A stretch of 35,330 nucleotides of DNA from Amarobacter sp035326025 (GTDB lineage: Bacteria > Chloroflexota > Dehalococcoidia > Tepidiformales > Tepidiformaceae): positions 1 to 35,330 of the forward strand of contig DAOKYT010000024.1 in the NCBI GenBank assembly GCA_035326025.1. Direction: 5' to 3'. Each line of letters starts with the position of its first letter. The first letter of the stretch is position 1. Positions 25,758 to 33,352 of the stretch are shown piece after piece. A model generated the notes under the pieces. It was not told where the DNA came from. It saw only the letters and a list, made by a program, of their open reading frames with translations, and ran no database searches. Made by a program: the position numbers and the translations under genes.

Positions 25758-26822
25758 TCAGCCTGCCCCGGCCACCGCCCGGCTCGCCTGCTCCTCACAG
25801 GCGTAGAAATCGGAGATGTCGTCCCCCGGCTGGCCCACCGCCTCGGCAAGCTGGCGCCGGCTCGCCCCCTCGGGGACGGCATAGCCCCGGGCAGCAAGGC
25901 ACCGCCCGATGGCATCCATCAACGGCTGCTGGACCGCCCCCGAAGTGGCCATGCCCCAAGCCGCCAGCACCTCGTTGAAGTACGTCTCGACGCAATCCAT
26001 GTGCGCTTCGCCGGCCTTGCTGAACGCGGACGGGTTGTCCGAATGCAGCCCGCCGAATTGCGGTTCAGCGCCGGTGAGGTTCGGCTCGTGGACCACCACT
26101 CCCCCGATGGCTTCCGCCGCCTCCACCGAACAGGCGTGGGCAGCCATGAACGCGCCGAGGAACTCGTCCCGAGTCACGACGCCGTCGGCAATCACTGCCA
26201 GTTCCTGGGCAGACGCTCTCTGGCGAAGCATGTCCAGATCTCCCGGAAGGACCGCTCCCCACTGCGGGGGCTCCACCGGCCGGGCGTCGAGCCCCCAAAG
26301 CTCAGGTTCCGGGTCGCGCGGGAGATAGACATTCATCAGCGGGTTTGGCGCCGGGGTCTCCGCGACCTCCACCGGCGGCCGGGCAGCGGCCCCCTCCTCG
26401 TCCCTGTCTCCATTTGCCCCGGCCATGGCGAAGCCCGCGCCAGCGACAACCAGCAACGCCAGGCCCGCCGCCACCGGCCAGCCAATCCACCGTCTCTTCC
26501 CGATAACACTACCCACCGGCACACCTCGCGACACGTTCGCGGTGGTGGGCCGTGCCGCCCGGCCGCGCCACCTGCCGGGACTATGGCGATCTTCGCCCGG
26601 GGCGTTCAATCCCCCGCCGGGGGATTTCAGGTGCTGGTCGCGGTACCAGGCCGCCACCTGGTGCCTGCTCCGCAGTTCCAGCTTCCGGAGGATGTGCGAC
26701 ACGTGCGTCTTGACCGTCTCTGACGACACAACGAGCACGTCTGCGATCTCGCGATTTGTCCTGCCCTCGGCGATAAGCCGCGCGACTTCGCGTTCCCTCG
26801 GTGTCAGTCCATTACCGCTCAA
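25758..26822 (-). CDS. Membrane-anchored LuxR-type regulator with an outer four-Cys domain
   Basis: 354 residues from TTG 26822; no ATG or GTG lies between it and the upstream stop. An N-terminal LuxR/FixJ helix-turn-helix (LTPREREVARLIAEGRTNREIAD and VSSETVKTHVSHILRKL, residues 6-48) comes with no receiver domain. A basic linker follows, then one membrane helix (about 112-135). The outer domain has Cys231, 277, 308 and 342 and carries the lipoprotein A/B motifs: DGVVTRDEF, AFMA-x3-C, C-x3-YF-x6-W and CLx3G. This is a one-component membrane-spanning regulator in outline. Its target genes and signal are unknown; regulation of the 1-4131 operon is an attractive inference. Confidence 0.83.
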   Translation of the reverse strand: MSGNGLTPREREVARLIAEGRTNREIADVLVVSSETVKTHVSHILRKLELRSRHQVAAWYRDQHLKSPGGGLNAPGEDRHSPGRWRGRAARPTTANVSRGVPVGSVIGKRRWIGWPVAAGLALLVVAGAGFAMAGANGDRDEEGAAARPPVEVAETPAPNPLMNVYLPRDPEPELWGLDARPVEPPQWGAVLPGDLDMLRQRASAQELAVIADGVVTRDEFLGAFMAAHACSVEAAEAIGGVVVHEPNLTGAEPQFGGLHSDNPSAFSKAGEAHMDCVETYFNEVLAAWGMATSGAVQQPLMDAIGRCLAARGYAVPEGASRRQLAEAVGQPGDDISDFYACEEQASRAVAGAG

Positions 26823-26932
26823 CTTCGCGACCCCCGCCTTCGGAACCGGGCTCAGCCACCGTTACCTGTCCACCTGTGGTTGCGCCACGCAGTCGGTTCG
26901 CCACACGGCGATGGTAACAGCCCGTGGGTTGT

Positions 26933-26977
26933 CGCCGGGCATCCCCCGGCGAGGGATTTTCGTTGCCGGGTGGCAAC
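26933..26977. terminator. Two hairpins between hicB-like gene and luxR-type gene
   Basis: CGCCGGG/CCCGGCG (26933-26951, 5-base loop) and GTTGCC/GGCAAC (26962-26977, 4-base loop) lie just past the end of the valS-hicB transcript. There is a TTTT only on the plus strand, so the direction of any termination is uncertain. Confidence 0.35.
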
Positions 26978-26996
26978 CGTCTGGCCTTTCGGCCGG

Positions 26997-27221
26997 CTAT
27001 GCCCCGGCGATCTCCACTTCCTCCACCCACGCCGTGGGCGCTGGCACCGGCTGCCCGGTCAGGCGCAGCCCTTCGATGTGAAAAGCAACCGCCTCCCGGA
27101 TGTTCCGCTCCACGTCCTCACGCGTCTTCCCGGTCGAAACGCATCCGGGCAGGTCGGGCACATATGCCGCGTAGTTGTTGTCGCCTTTTTCGAACACCAC
27201 CGCGTAGCGGACCTTTGCCAC
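26997..27221 (-). CDS. HicB-like antitoxin-family protein (no HicA seen)
   Basis: 74 residues from GTG 27221, which follows the valS stop with no gap. The pattern is that of the HicB partial RNase-H-like fold: YAVVFEKGDNNYAAYVPDLPGCVSTGKTREDVERNIREAVAFHIEGL. No C-terminal DNA-binding domain is present, as in short HicB proteins. The toxin HicA (a small dsRBD-like RNase with a catalytic His) is not found beside it. It may be an orphan antitoxin, or a stand-alone HicB-fold protein common in Chloroflexota. Confidence 0.8.
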   Translation of the reverse strand: MAKVRYAVVFEKGDNNYAAYVPDLPGCVSTGKTREDVERNIREAVAFHIEGLRLTGQPVPAPTAWVEEVEIAGA

Positions 27222-29924
27222 CTACAGCGCCTCCAGCCGCTCCCGCAGCCCCGCCACCCGCTCCCGCGTCTCCGCCAGCGTCCCCTTCATCCCCTGGATG
27301 ACGTGCGCGGGCGCTTTCGCCCGGAACGTCTCGTTGCCGAGCTGCTTTTCGAGCCGCTCCATGTGGGCGCTCGCCTCCGCCAGCTCCTTCTCCAGGCGCG
27401 CGCGCTCAGCCGCGGTATCCACTTCGGGCAGCGCTACCGCCACCTCGGTATCGGCCACCCGGCCGAAGCCCCACTCGCCCGCTGGCAGCGCGGCCGCGCC
27501 ATCCAGCACCTCCAGCTCCACGCGCGATGTGAAGTTCGTCGCCGCCAGCGTCTCCCGCAGCGCACCCGCGTAGCCATCCGCCCGCGCCACCACCCGCGGC
27601 CGCGCGCCCGCCTCGAGCTTCTTCTCCGCCCGGATGTTCCGGATGGTCCGGTTCACCTCGATCACATGCTCCATCGCCGCCTCGGCGGCCGCGTCCTTCC
27701 AGTTCGCCCCGCTCTTCGGGAACCACGCGATGATGAGCTGCGAGGGCATGTCGTCCTCGATGTGCTCGCGCAGTGCCTGCCACAGTTCTTCAGTCACGAA
27801 CGGCATGAACGGGTGCAACATCCGCAGCCCATGGTCGAGCACATGCACCAGCACCTGTAGCGGGCGCTCGTCCCCGGCCAGCAGGCGTGGCTTCACCATC
27901 TCGATGTACCAGTCGCAAAACTCCCCGCGCAGGAAGTCCTCGATCTGCCGGGCGCACTCACCCAGCTGGTACGCCTTCAGCAGCGAATCCACGTCGCTGG
28001 TCAGTTGCTCCAGCCGCGACAATATCCAGCGGTCTTCCACCGCGAACGTATCCCGGTCCAGGTAGTGCGGCCGCTTGATCTCCCGCGGGCCCACCTTCAT
28101 CAGCACGAACCGCGCCGAGTTCCACAGCTTGTTCGCGAAGTTCCTCGCCGCCGCCATCCGCTCATCGCTGTACTTCTGGTCCGCCCCCAGCGTCGCCCCC
28201 GTCAACACCGCGAACCGGAACGCATCCGCCCCATACGTCGAAGCCACCACCAGCGGGTCGACCACGTTCCCGCGCGACTTGGTCATCTTCTCGCCATTCG
28301 CATCCCGGATGAGCCCGTGGAACAGCACGTTCCGGAACGGAACGGCGCCCTCCGGCCCACGCTCCCGCATGTTGTACAGCCCGAACATGATCATCCGGGC
28401 GCACCAGAAGAACATGATGTCGTAGCCCATCTGCATGTCGGCAGTCGGGTAGAAATACCGCAGGTCTTCCGTGTCCTCGGGCCACCCCAGGTCGGCATGG
28501 GGGGCCAGCCCCGAGGAGAACCACGTATCCAGCACGTCCTCATCCTGCCGCACCGCCCCGCCGCATTCCGGGCACGCGTCCGGGTCATCCACCTGGCACG
28601 CCGTGTGCCCGTTCTCGCAATACCACACCGGGATCTGGTGCCCCCACCACAGCTGCCGGCTGATGCACCAGTCGCGGATGTTCTCCATCCAGTTCAGGTA
28701 CACCTTCTCGAACCGTTGCGGGACGATGGTGATCCGCCCCTCGGTTACCGCCTTGATGGCATCGCCCGCCAGCGAGCGGCCCGGCTCGTACTCCTTGTTC
28801 ACCGCCATCCACCACTGCTCGCTCGGCAACGGTTGCAGCACCGTCTTGCAGCGGCTGCAGTGCCCCACGCTGTGCGTGTAGTCCTCCACGTGGTCGAGGA
28901 ATCCCTCGTCCTCCAGGTCCCGCAGGATTGCCGCGCGCGCGTCTTCCGCGCTCATCCCGGCGTACGGGCCTGCCTCATCGTTCATGTTCCCCTTCGGGTC
29001 GATCGCGATGATCACCGGCAGGTCGTGCCGCTGCCCGATCTCCCAGTCGTTGGGGTCGTGTCCCGGCGTCACCTTCACCGCGCCGGTCCCGAACTCCGGC
29101 TTCACGTGCTCGTCCGCCACGATCGGGATATCCCGCCCGATGATCGGCAGCAGCAACTGGCGCCCGATGCGCTCCTCATAGCGTTCGTCGCCCGGGTTCA
29201 CCGCCACACCCGTATCGGCCACCATCGTCTCGGGCCGCGTCGTGGCCACCGTCACGTAGGCCGGCAACGGCATGCCCCCCTCGCCCATCACCGGGTAGCG
29301 CACGTAGTACAGCTTCGATTGCACGTCGAGGTAGTCGACCTCGAGATCGCTGAGCGCCGTCTCGCAACGCGGGCACCAGTTGATCATCCGCAGGCCCTTG
29401 TAGATGAGCCCGTGGTTGTACAGGTTCACAAACGTTGTCCGCACCGCCTTCACGATGCCGGGGTCGAGCGTGAACACATCCCGGCTCCAGTCCGCGCTCG
29501 CGCCCAGCTTCCGGTGCTGGTCCGCAATCCGGCTGCGATACTTCCGCACCCACATCCAGGTGCGCTCCACGAACGCCTCGCGCCCCAGGTCGTGGCGCGT
29601 CAGCCCCTCTTTCGCCAGCTCCTTCTCGATCACGTTCTGGGTCGCGATCCCCGCGTGATCCTCCCCGGGGAGCCAGAGCGTCGGGTCCCCCTGCATCCGG
29701 TGCCAGCGCACCAGCGCGTCCGTAATCGCATCTTCCAGTCCATGGCCCAGGTGCAGCTCGCCGGTCACGTTTGGCGGCGGCATGATGATCGCGTACGGCT
29801 CGCGATCGAAGTCGATCTTCGGGCGAAAGTGCCCGGCCGATTCCCACATCTCGTAAACACGGCTCTCCACGCTGGCCGGCTCGTAGGCGGGAGGTAGGAC
29901 CGAGCCGGGTATCTGCGTAGTCAT
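27222..29924 (-). CDS. valS: Valyl-tRNA synthetase
   Basis: 900 residues. Class I motifs: the HIGH region as HLGHG in PPPNVTGELHLGHG (about 49-62) and the KMSKS region as GEKMTKSRGN (about 543-552). The editing (CP1) domain, a Cys-rich zinc-ribbon-like insert (CENGH, CPECGG) and a C-terminal coiled coil (RLEKELAEASAHMERLEKQL) are in the normal order. The enzyme charges tRNA-Val and edits Thr. A possible -10 TACACT lies about 50 bases upstream on the minus strand; no T-box leader is seen. Confidence 0.97.
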   Translation of the reverse strand: MTTQIPGSVLPPAYEPASVESRVYEMWESAGHFRPKIDFDREPYAIIMPPPNVTGELHLGHGLEDAITDALVRWHRMQGDPTLWLPGEDHAGIATQNVIEKELAKEGLTRHDLGREAFVERTWMWVRKYRSRIADQHRKLGASADWSRDVFTLDPGIVKAVRTTFVNLYNHGLIYKGLRMINWCPRCETALSDLEVDYLDVQSKLYYVRYPVMGEGGMPLPAYVTVATTRPETMVADTGVAVNPGDERYEERIGRQLLLPIIGRDIPIVADEHVKPEFGTGAVKVTPGHDPNDWEIGQRHDLPVIIAIDPKGNMNDEAGPYAGMSAEDARAAILRDLEDEGFLDHVEDYTHSVGHCSRCKTVLQPLPSEQWWMAVNKEYEPGRSLAGDAIKAVTEGRITIVPQRFEKVYLNWMENIRDWCISRQLWWGHQIPVWYCENGHTACQVDDPDACPECGGAVRQDEDVLDTWFSSGLAPHADLGWPEDTEDLRYFYPTADMQMGYDIMFFWCARMIMFGLYNMRERGPEGAVPFRNVLFHGLIRDANGEKMTKSRGNVVDPLVVASTYGADAFRFAVLTGATLGADQKYSDERMAAARNFANKLWNSARFVLMKVGPREIKRPHYLDRDTFAVEDRWILSRLEQLTSDVDSLLKAYQLGECARQIEDFLRGEFCDWYIEMVKPRLLAGDERPLQVLVHVLDHGLRMLHPFMPFVTEELWQALREHIEDDMPSQLIIAWFPKSGANWKDAAAEAAMEHVIEVNRTIRNIRAEKKLEAGARPRVVARADGYAGALRETLAATNFTSRVELEVLDGAAALPAGEWGFGRVADTEVAVALPEVDTAAERARLEKELAEASAHMERLEKQLGNETFRAKAPAHVIQGMKGTLAETRERVAGLRERLEAL

Positions 29925-30018
29925 CGTTGTTCCTCGGGGCAGGTGTGCGCACGGACGTCCGCCGTGGATTCCCAGTGTAGCAACGGAGCACCCACAGGCA
30001 CCCGTTCTGCCCTGCCCA

Positions 30019-30432
30019 TCACACCGCGAGATCGAGGTAGCTCTCCGTCAGCCACTCCCGGACCGTGTCGTCCACGTCCGCCGCGCTCGTCAGCCGGATG
30101 CCGTGATAGGTCCGCGCCGTCTTCGTCTTCACGGTCCGGGAGATCCGCGGATGGTGTACCCGGCGGTTCAGCCCGAAGCTCAAGTCCCACCACCGGGCAC
30201 GCGGCCGCAGCTCCACAAACGTACGCACGCCTTTGAACAGGATGCCGACGCCCACGGGCTCGACAATCACGGGCCCGAGCGATTCCAGGTGCTGCCGCAC
30301 CGCCTCGAAGATCTCCCGCCCCGCTGCCGGCCGCCCCTGGAAGAAGTCATCGGGCGTCATCGCGGGGGCGCAGTAATGGGCCTGCCGCTTGCCGAACTCG
30401 CGCCCACAGGCCGGGCACGCCCACACCCCCAT
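30019..30432 (-). CDS. DUF5655 protein with an N-terminal zinc finger
   Basis: 137 residues from ATG 30432. A TTG at 30462 in the same frame is an alternative start; a GGAGGAG lies between the two and suits neither well. The N terminus has C-x2-C-x9-H-x-C (CPACGREF and HYC), a likely zinc site. The rest matches the DUF5655 pattern: FFQGRPAAGREIFEAV, VGILFKGVRTFVEL, and a C-terminal SAADVDDTVREWLTESY. DUF5655 function is unknown; it sits upstream of valS on the same strand, 94 bases away. Confidence 0.8.
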   Translation of the reverse strand: MGVWACPACGREFGKRQAHYCAPAMTPDDFFQGRPAAGREIFEAVRQHLESLGPVIVEPVGVGILFKGVRTFVELRPRARWWDLSFGLNRRVHHPRISRTVKTKTARTYHGIRLTSAADVDDTVREWLTESYLDLAV

Positions 30433-30525
30433 GGCTCTGATGGTACTCCTCCGATCGGGCAACGGGACCAGTGGCCCGCCTCTCAGGGTCGCTCCGCCCT
30501 ATCCCGCCAGGGGGAGCGCTCCGAA

Positions 30526-30549
30526 CATGGGCCATGGAGGTGGCCCATG
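30526..30549 (+). promoter_or_regulatory. Hairpin enclosing the ribosome site and start codon of the inhibitor gene
   Basis: CATGGGCCA (30526-30534) pairs perfectly with TGGCCCATG (30541-30549). The 6-base loop TGGAGG is the Shine-Dalgarno sequence, and the ATG at 30547 is in the stem. Such a structure could limit translation. Only the pairing is seen; any regulator is unknown. Confidence 0.5.
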
Positions 30550-30993
30550 GCTCCCAGGCTCTCCTGGCTACTGCCGCTCGCCCTTGTTGGCGCCCTCGCC
30601 CTCGCGATCGCGGCTTCCGCCTGCGGCGGCGATGACGATGATGGCACTGGCAATGGCGCCCAGTCCGAGGTTCAGCTCACAGGCGACGACAACGGCAAGA
30701 CCGTGACCATCGCGAAAGATGGCACCCTCATCGTTGCCCTGGTCTCCAATCCCAGCACGGGTTTCTCGTGGGCCGTCATCGCCGCTGAGCCCGCGAACCT
30801 CGAGCTCCAGGGTGAGCCGAAGTATCTTCCGGCGGGGTCCACAACCCCGGTAGCCGGGGCGGCCGGGACCGAGGTGTTCACCTTCAAGGCGGTCAAGACC
30901 GGCACGTCGAAGCTCTCGATGGGCTATGCCCGCTCGTGGGAGCAGGGCGCCCAGCCCGAGCAGACCTTCGAAATCACGGTCGTGGTCGAGTGA
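30547..30993 (+). CDS. Chagasin-like (I42) cysteine-peptidase inhibitor lipoprotein
   Basis: 148 residues from ATG 30547 (GGAGG upstream, inside a hairpin). A signal peptide ends in a lipobox (AASAC, Cys26), then Gly-Gly-Asp-run linker. The inhibitor fold is recognised by NPSTGFSW (68-75; the family loop is NPTTG-Y/F-x-W), a central GxxGxExFTFKA and a late YARSWE. Chagasin-family proteins block papain-type cysteine peptidases. Here it would sit on the outer face of the membrane. It stands alone on the plus strand, tail to tail with the ImuB-like gene. Confidence 0.85.
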   Translation: MAPRLSWLLPLALVGALALAIAASACGGDDDDGTGNGAQSEVQLTGDDNGKTVTIAKDGTLIVALVSNPSTGFSWAVIAAEPANLELQGEPKYLPAGSTTPVAGAAGTEVFTFKAVKTGTSKLSMGYARSWEQGAQPEQTFEITVVVE

Positions 30994-30994
30994 C

Positions 30995-31891
30995 TTAGCT
31001 CGCCAGCTGCAGCGGCCGCCACCGGGCGGGCTCGTGGCCCGATTGCATGGGCGCGGGCCGCCACGGGTCGACCCGGACTCGAGGCCCTACCCGCCCCAAC
31101 GCCACCCGGAGCGCGGTCGCCCCCGCCAGCGCCCCGGCGCCAGCGCGGCCGCGGATCAGGGCCAACGCCTCGGTACCGCCGTGGAGCGGCGCGTCACTCC
31201 GGATCCGCATCGACGCGGTGCCCGATGGGCGGTCCACTTCGATACGCACTTCACGGAAACTCAGCCCGTACACCTCCAGGGCCAATGCCAGCCGCTCCAC
31301 CAGCGCGCCGGCCAGCGCCCATTCACGTCCCTGCCGTAGCCGCACGAAACCGCTCACCTCGCCCGGAACCACCGGGAGCCCCTGGCGCGATCCATCATCC
31401 GGGCAAACAACCGGGTACCGCCGGGCCGTGCGGGCGGCCGCCAGGGCAGCCTCCACCGTCGACCCGGCGCCGGCTCGCACATCCAGCCCCGTCCATGCGC
31501 GCGCCAGCTGTGCCAGCGCGTTGGCCGCCGCTGTCTCATCGGCGAACTGGCCACCGAGGCCGCCGAGCGCAACACCCAGCGCGTCTCGCGACACAATCGC
31601 GACATCGGTTGTCGCCTTCACCCGCAGAATCGAGGCCATGCGCTCCAGCTCGCCCAGGCACGCGCCCGCGTTATCTCGCTCGAACACGATCGCGGGACAG
31701 CGCTCTGCCGCCTGTCCCGGAGTCATCCCCGTCTCCACGCCTGCCGCAATCGCCTCCACCGAGACGACGCTGATCAGGCCGCTGTCGCCATCGCCGCTGA
31801 TCAGTGCGACGGGCCGGCCTTGCAGGGCCGGCTTCTCCCGCCGCGCGATCTGGATACCGAGCCGGGGAAACAGGAGGCAGAGGGTGCGCAT
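30995..31891 (-). CDS. ImuB-like Y-family polymerase homologue (probably non-catalytic)
   Basis: 298 residues from ATG 31891 (GGAG upstream). The N-terminal palm pattern of Y-family proteins is visible: MRTLCLLFPRLGIQIARRE, GRPVALIS, VSVEAIAAGVETGMTPGQA. The catalytic Asp of active polymerases (as in MDAFFASVE) is replaced, as in ImuB proteins, which act as adaptors in the ImuA-ImuB-DnaE2 mutasome. It is shorter than usual ImuB (about 450 or more residues), and no imuA or dnaE2 is next to it. Its promoter carries a LexA box, so SOS control is likely. The last codon ends two bases from the inhibitor gene's stop. Confidence 0.75.
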   Translation of the reverse strand: MRTLCLLFPRLGIQIARREKPALQGRPVALISGDGDSGLISVVSVEAIAAGVETGMTPGQAAERCPAIVFERDNAGACLGELERMASILRVKATTDVAIVSRDALGVALGGLGGQFADETAAANALAQLARAWTGLDVRAGAGSTVEAALAAARTARRYPVVCPDDGSRQGLPVVPGEVSGFVRLRQGREWALAGALVERLALALEVYGLSFREVRIEVDRPSGTASMRIRSDAPLHGGTEALALIRGRAGAGALAGATALRVALGRVGPRVRVDPWRPAPMQSGHEPARWRPLQLAS

Positions 31892-32201
31892 GGCCGAAGC
31901 TCCGTTCTGGGTTCCGCATAATCTAGAACAAATGTTCTGATACGTCAAACGCCCGATCCTGCTTAACCTTGCCAGTACCATCACAACGGGCGGGCTTCCC
32001 AACATGGCGCACCTCCCCTGGCTCGACGGGCTCGACCCCACCAACCGCGCGCTACCGGGCAACGGCCGCCAGCCACCGGCAGCAGCGGACCACCCGCATC
32101 CTCCAGGAGCCGGGCTGAGCGGCCACGGCCGCATCCTGTAAAGTCTCCGCATCAGCCGCGGGACCACCATCCCGCCCAACCCGCTCCGAGGAGCCCCCGC
32201 C
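31892..32201. other. Divergent region between imuB-like and acyl-CoA dehydrogenase copy 2
   Basis: 310 bases without a supported gene. The left end has the SOS promoter. The right end has a -10-like TAAAGT at 32139-32144 and a GAGGAG ribosome site just before ATG 32202. A 45-codon frame from ATG 32004 lacks a ribosome site and is not called. Confidence 0.4.
31920..31948 (-). promoter_or_regulatory. SOS promoter: TTGACG-17-TAGATT with LexA box in the spacer
   Basis: On the minus strand the -35 TTGACG (31948-31943) and -10 TAGATT (31925-31920) have an exact 17-base spacer. The spacer contains GAAC-N4-GTTC (31926-31937), extended to a 14-bp palindrome at 31925-31938. This is the LexA box type of Gram-positive bacteria and Chloroflexota. 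The imuB-like ATG lies about 28 bases beyond the -10 box. Confidence 0.85.
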
Positions 32202-33341
32202 ATGGATTTCCGTTTCACGCCCGAAGAGGAAGCCTTCCGCTCCGAAGTCCGTGCCTTCATCAAGGCCGAACTCCCCAGGGTCCGCGAGGGCGAGTCCTTC
32301 ACGCGCAAACTCGCCGCCAAAGGATGGCTCACAATGTCCTGGCCCACCGAATACGGCGGCCAGGGCACCCAGCACATGCGCCAGCTCGTCTACAACGAGG
32401 AAATGGCCTACCACCGCGCCCCCGGCCAGACCATGGGCTCCGACCGCGTCGGCCCCACCATCATCCTCTTCGGCACCAGCGAACAGAAAGCCGAGTTCCT
32501 CCCCAAAATCGTCCGCGACGAAGTCACCTGGTGCCAGGGCTTCTCCGAGCCCGGTTCCGGCTCCGACCTCGCCTCCCTCCAGACTCGCGCCGTCCGCGAC
32601 GGTGACTCCTGGGTCATCAACGGCCAGAAAATCTGGACCTCCAACGCCCAGCACGCCGACTACATCATCCTCCTCGCCCGCACCGACCCCGACGCCCCCA
32701 AGCACCGCGGCATCACCTACTTCCTCGTCGATATGAAGTCCCCGGGCATCACCATCCGCCCCCTCGTCCAGATGACCGGCCAGGCCGGCTTCAACGAGGT
32801 CTTCTTCGATGACGTCCGCGTCCCCGCCAGCAATGTCGTCGGCGAGGTCAACCGCGGCTGGTACGTCTCCACCGCCACCCTCGACTTCGAACGCTCCGGC
32901 ATCGGCCGCGTCATCGGCGGCCTCCGCACCTACGAGGAAGTCGTCGATTACGCCAGGAACACCCCCGCCCGCGCCACCCGCCACGCCGCCCTCTACGATG
33001 TCCCATCCATCCGCCACGCCCTCGCCGATGTCGGCCTGAGCTTCGCCGTCGGCCGCCTCCTCTCCTACCGCGTCGCCTGGATGCAGAGCCAGGGCCTCGT
33101 CCCCAACTACGAAGCCTCCATGGCCAAGACCCTCGGCACCGAGCTCCACCAGCGCATGGCCCGCGTCGCCTACACCACCCTCGGCCTGCGCGGCCAGCTC
33201 CTCGATGGCCACTGGGCCCCATTGCACGGCCAGGTCCCCGAGGCCGTCCTCTCCACCGTCGCCCTCACCATCGCCGCCGGCACCTCCGAGATCAACCGCA
33301 ACATCATCGCCACCCGCGGCCTCGGCCTCCCCCGCGGATAG
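32202..33341 (+). CDS. Acyl-CoA dehydrogenase (copy 2)
   Basis: 379 residues from ATG 32202, close after GAGGAG. Complete acyl-CoA dehydrogenase layout, with FSEPGSGSDLAS and KIWTSNA in the middle domain and AAGTSEINRNIIATRG at the end. As in copy 1, the C-terminal catalytic Glu position reads AAGT; the base may be Glu230 in LDFER. It is a clear paralogue of 5264-6457, most similar in the middle domain. It is followed after 11 bases by an intact CaiB-type gene, so the pair is an operon. Confidence 0.93.
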   Translation: MDFRFTPEEEAFRSEVRAFIKAELPRVREGESFTRKLAAKGWLTMSWPTEYGGQGTQHMRQLVYNEEMAYHRAPGQTMGSDRVGPTIILFGTSEQKAEFLPKIVRDEVTWCQGFSEPGSGSDLASLQTRAVRDGDSWVINGQKIWTSNAQHADYIILLARTDPDAPKHRGITYFLVDMKSPGITIRPLVQMTGQAGFNEVFFDDVRVPASNVVGEVNRGWYVSTATLDFERSGIGRVIGGLRTYEEVVDYARNTPARATRHAALYDVPSIRHALADVGLSFAVGRLLSYRVAWMQSQGLVPNYEASMAKTLGTELHQRMARVAYTTLGLRGQLLDGHWAPLHGQVPEAVLSTVALTIAAGTSEINRNIIATRGLGLPRG

Positions 33342-33352
33342 GAGCACCCACC

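Noticed and set aside
24291..26723. An 810-codon open frame on the plus strand
   Set aside because: Antisense to otsA and the LuxR-type gene. Composition is Arg/Pro/His-rich and no motif is seen.
28005..29897. A 630-codon open frame antisense to valS
   Set aside because: It is the mirror of the valS codon pattern with no motif of its own.
29925..30018. T-box riboswitch upstream of valS
   Set aside because: The leader is only 94 bases to the next gene and shows no T-box sequence or antiterminator pairing.
32004..32141. A 45-codon frame (starting MAHLPWLDGL)
   Set aside because: No ribosome site, Pro/Gly-rich tail, and the possible -10 box of the next gene begins at its stop codon.
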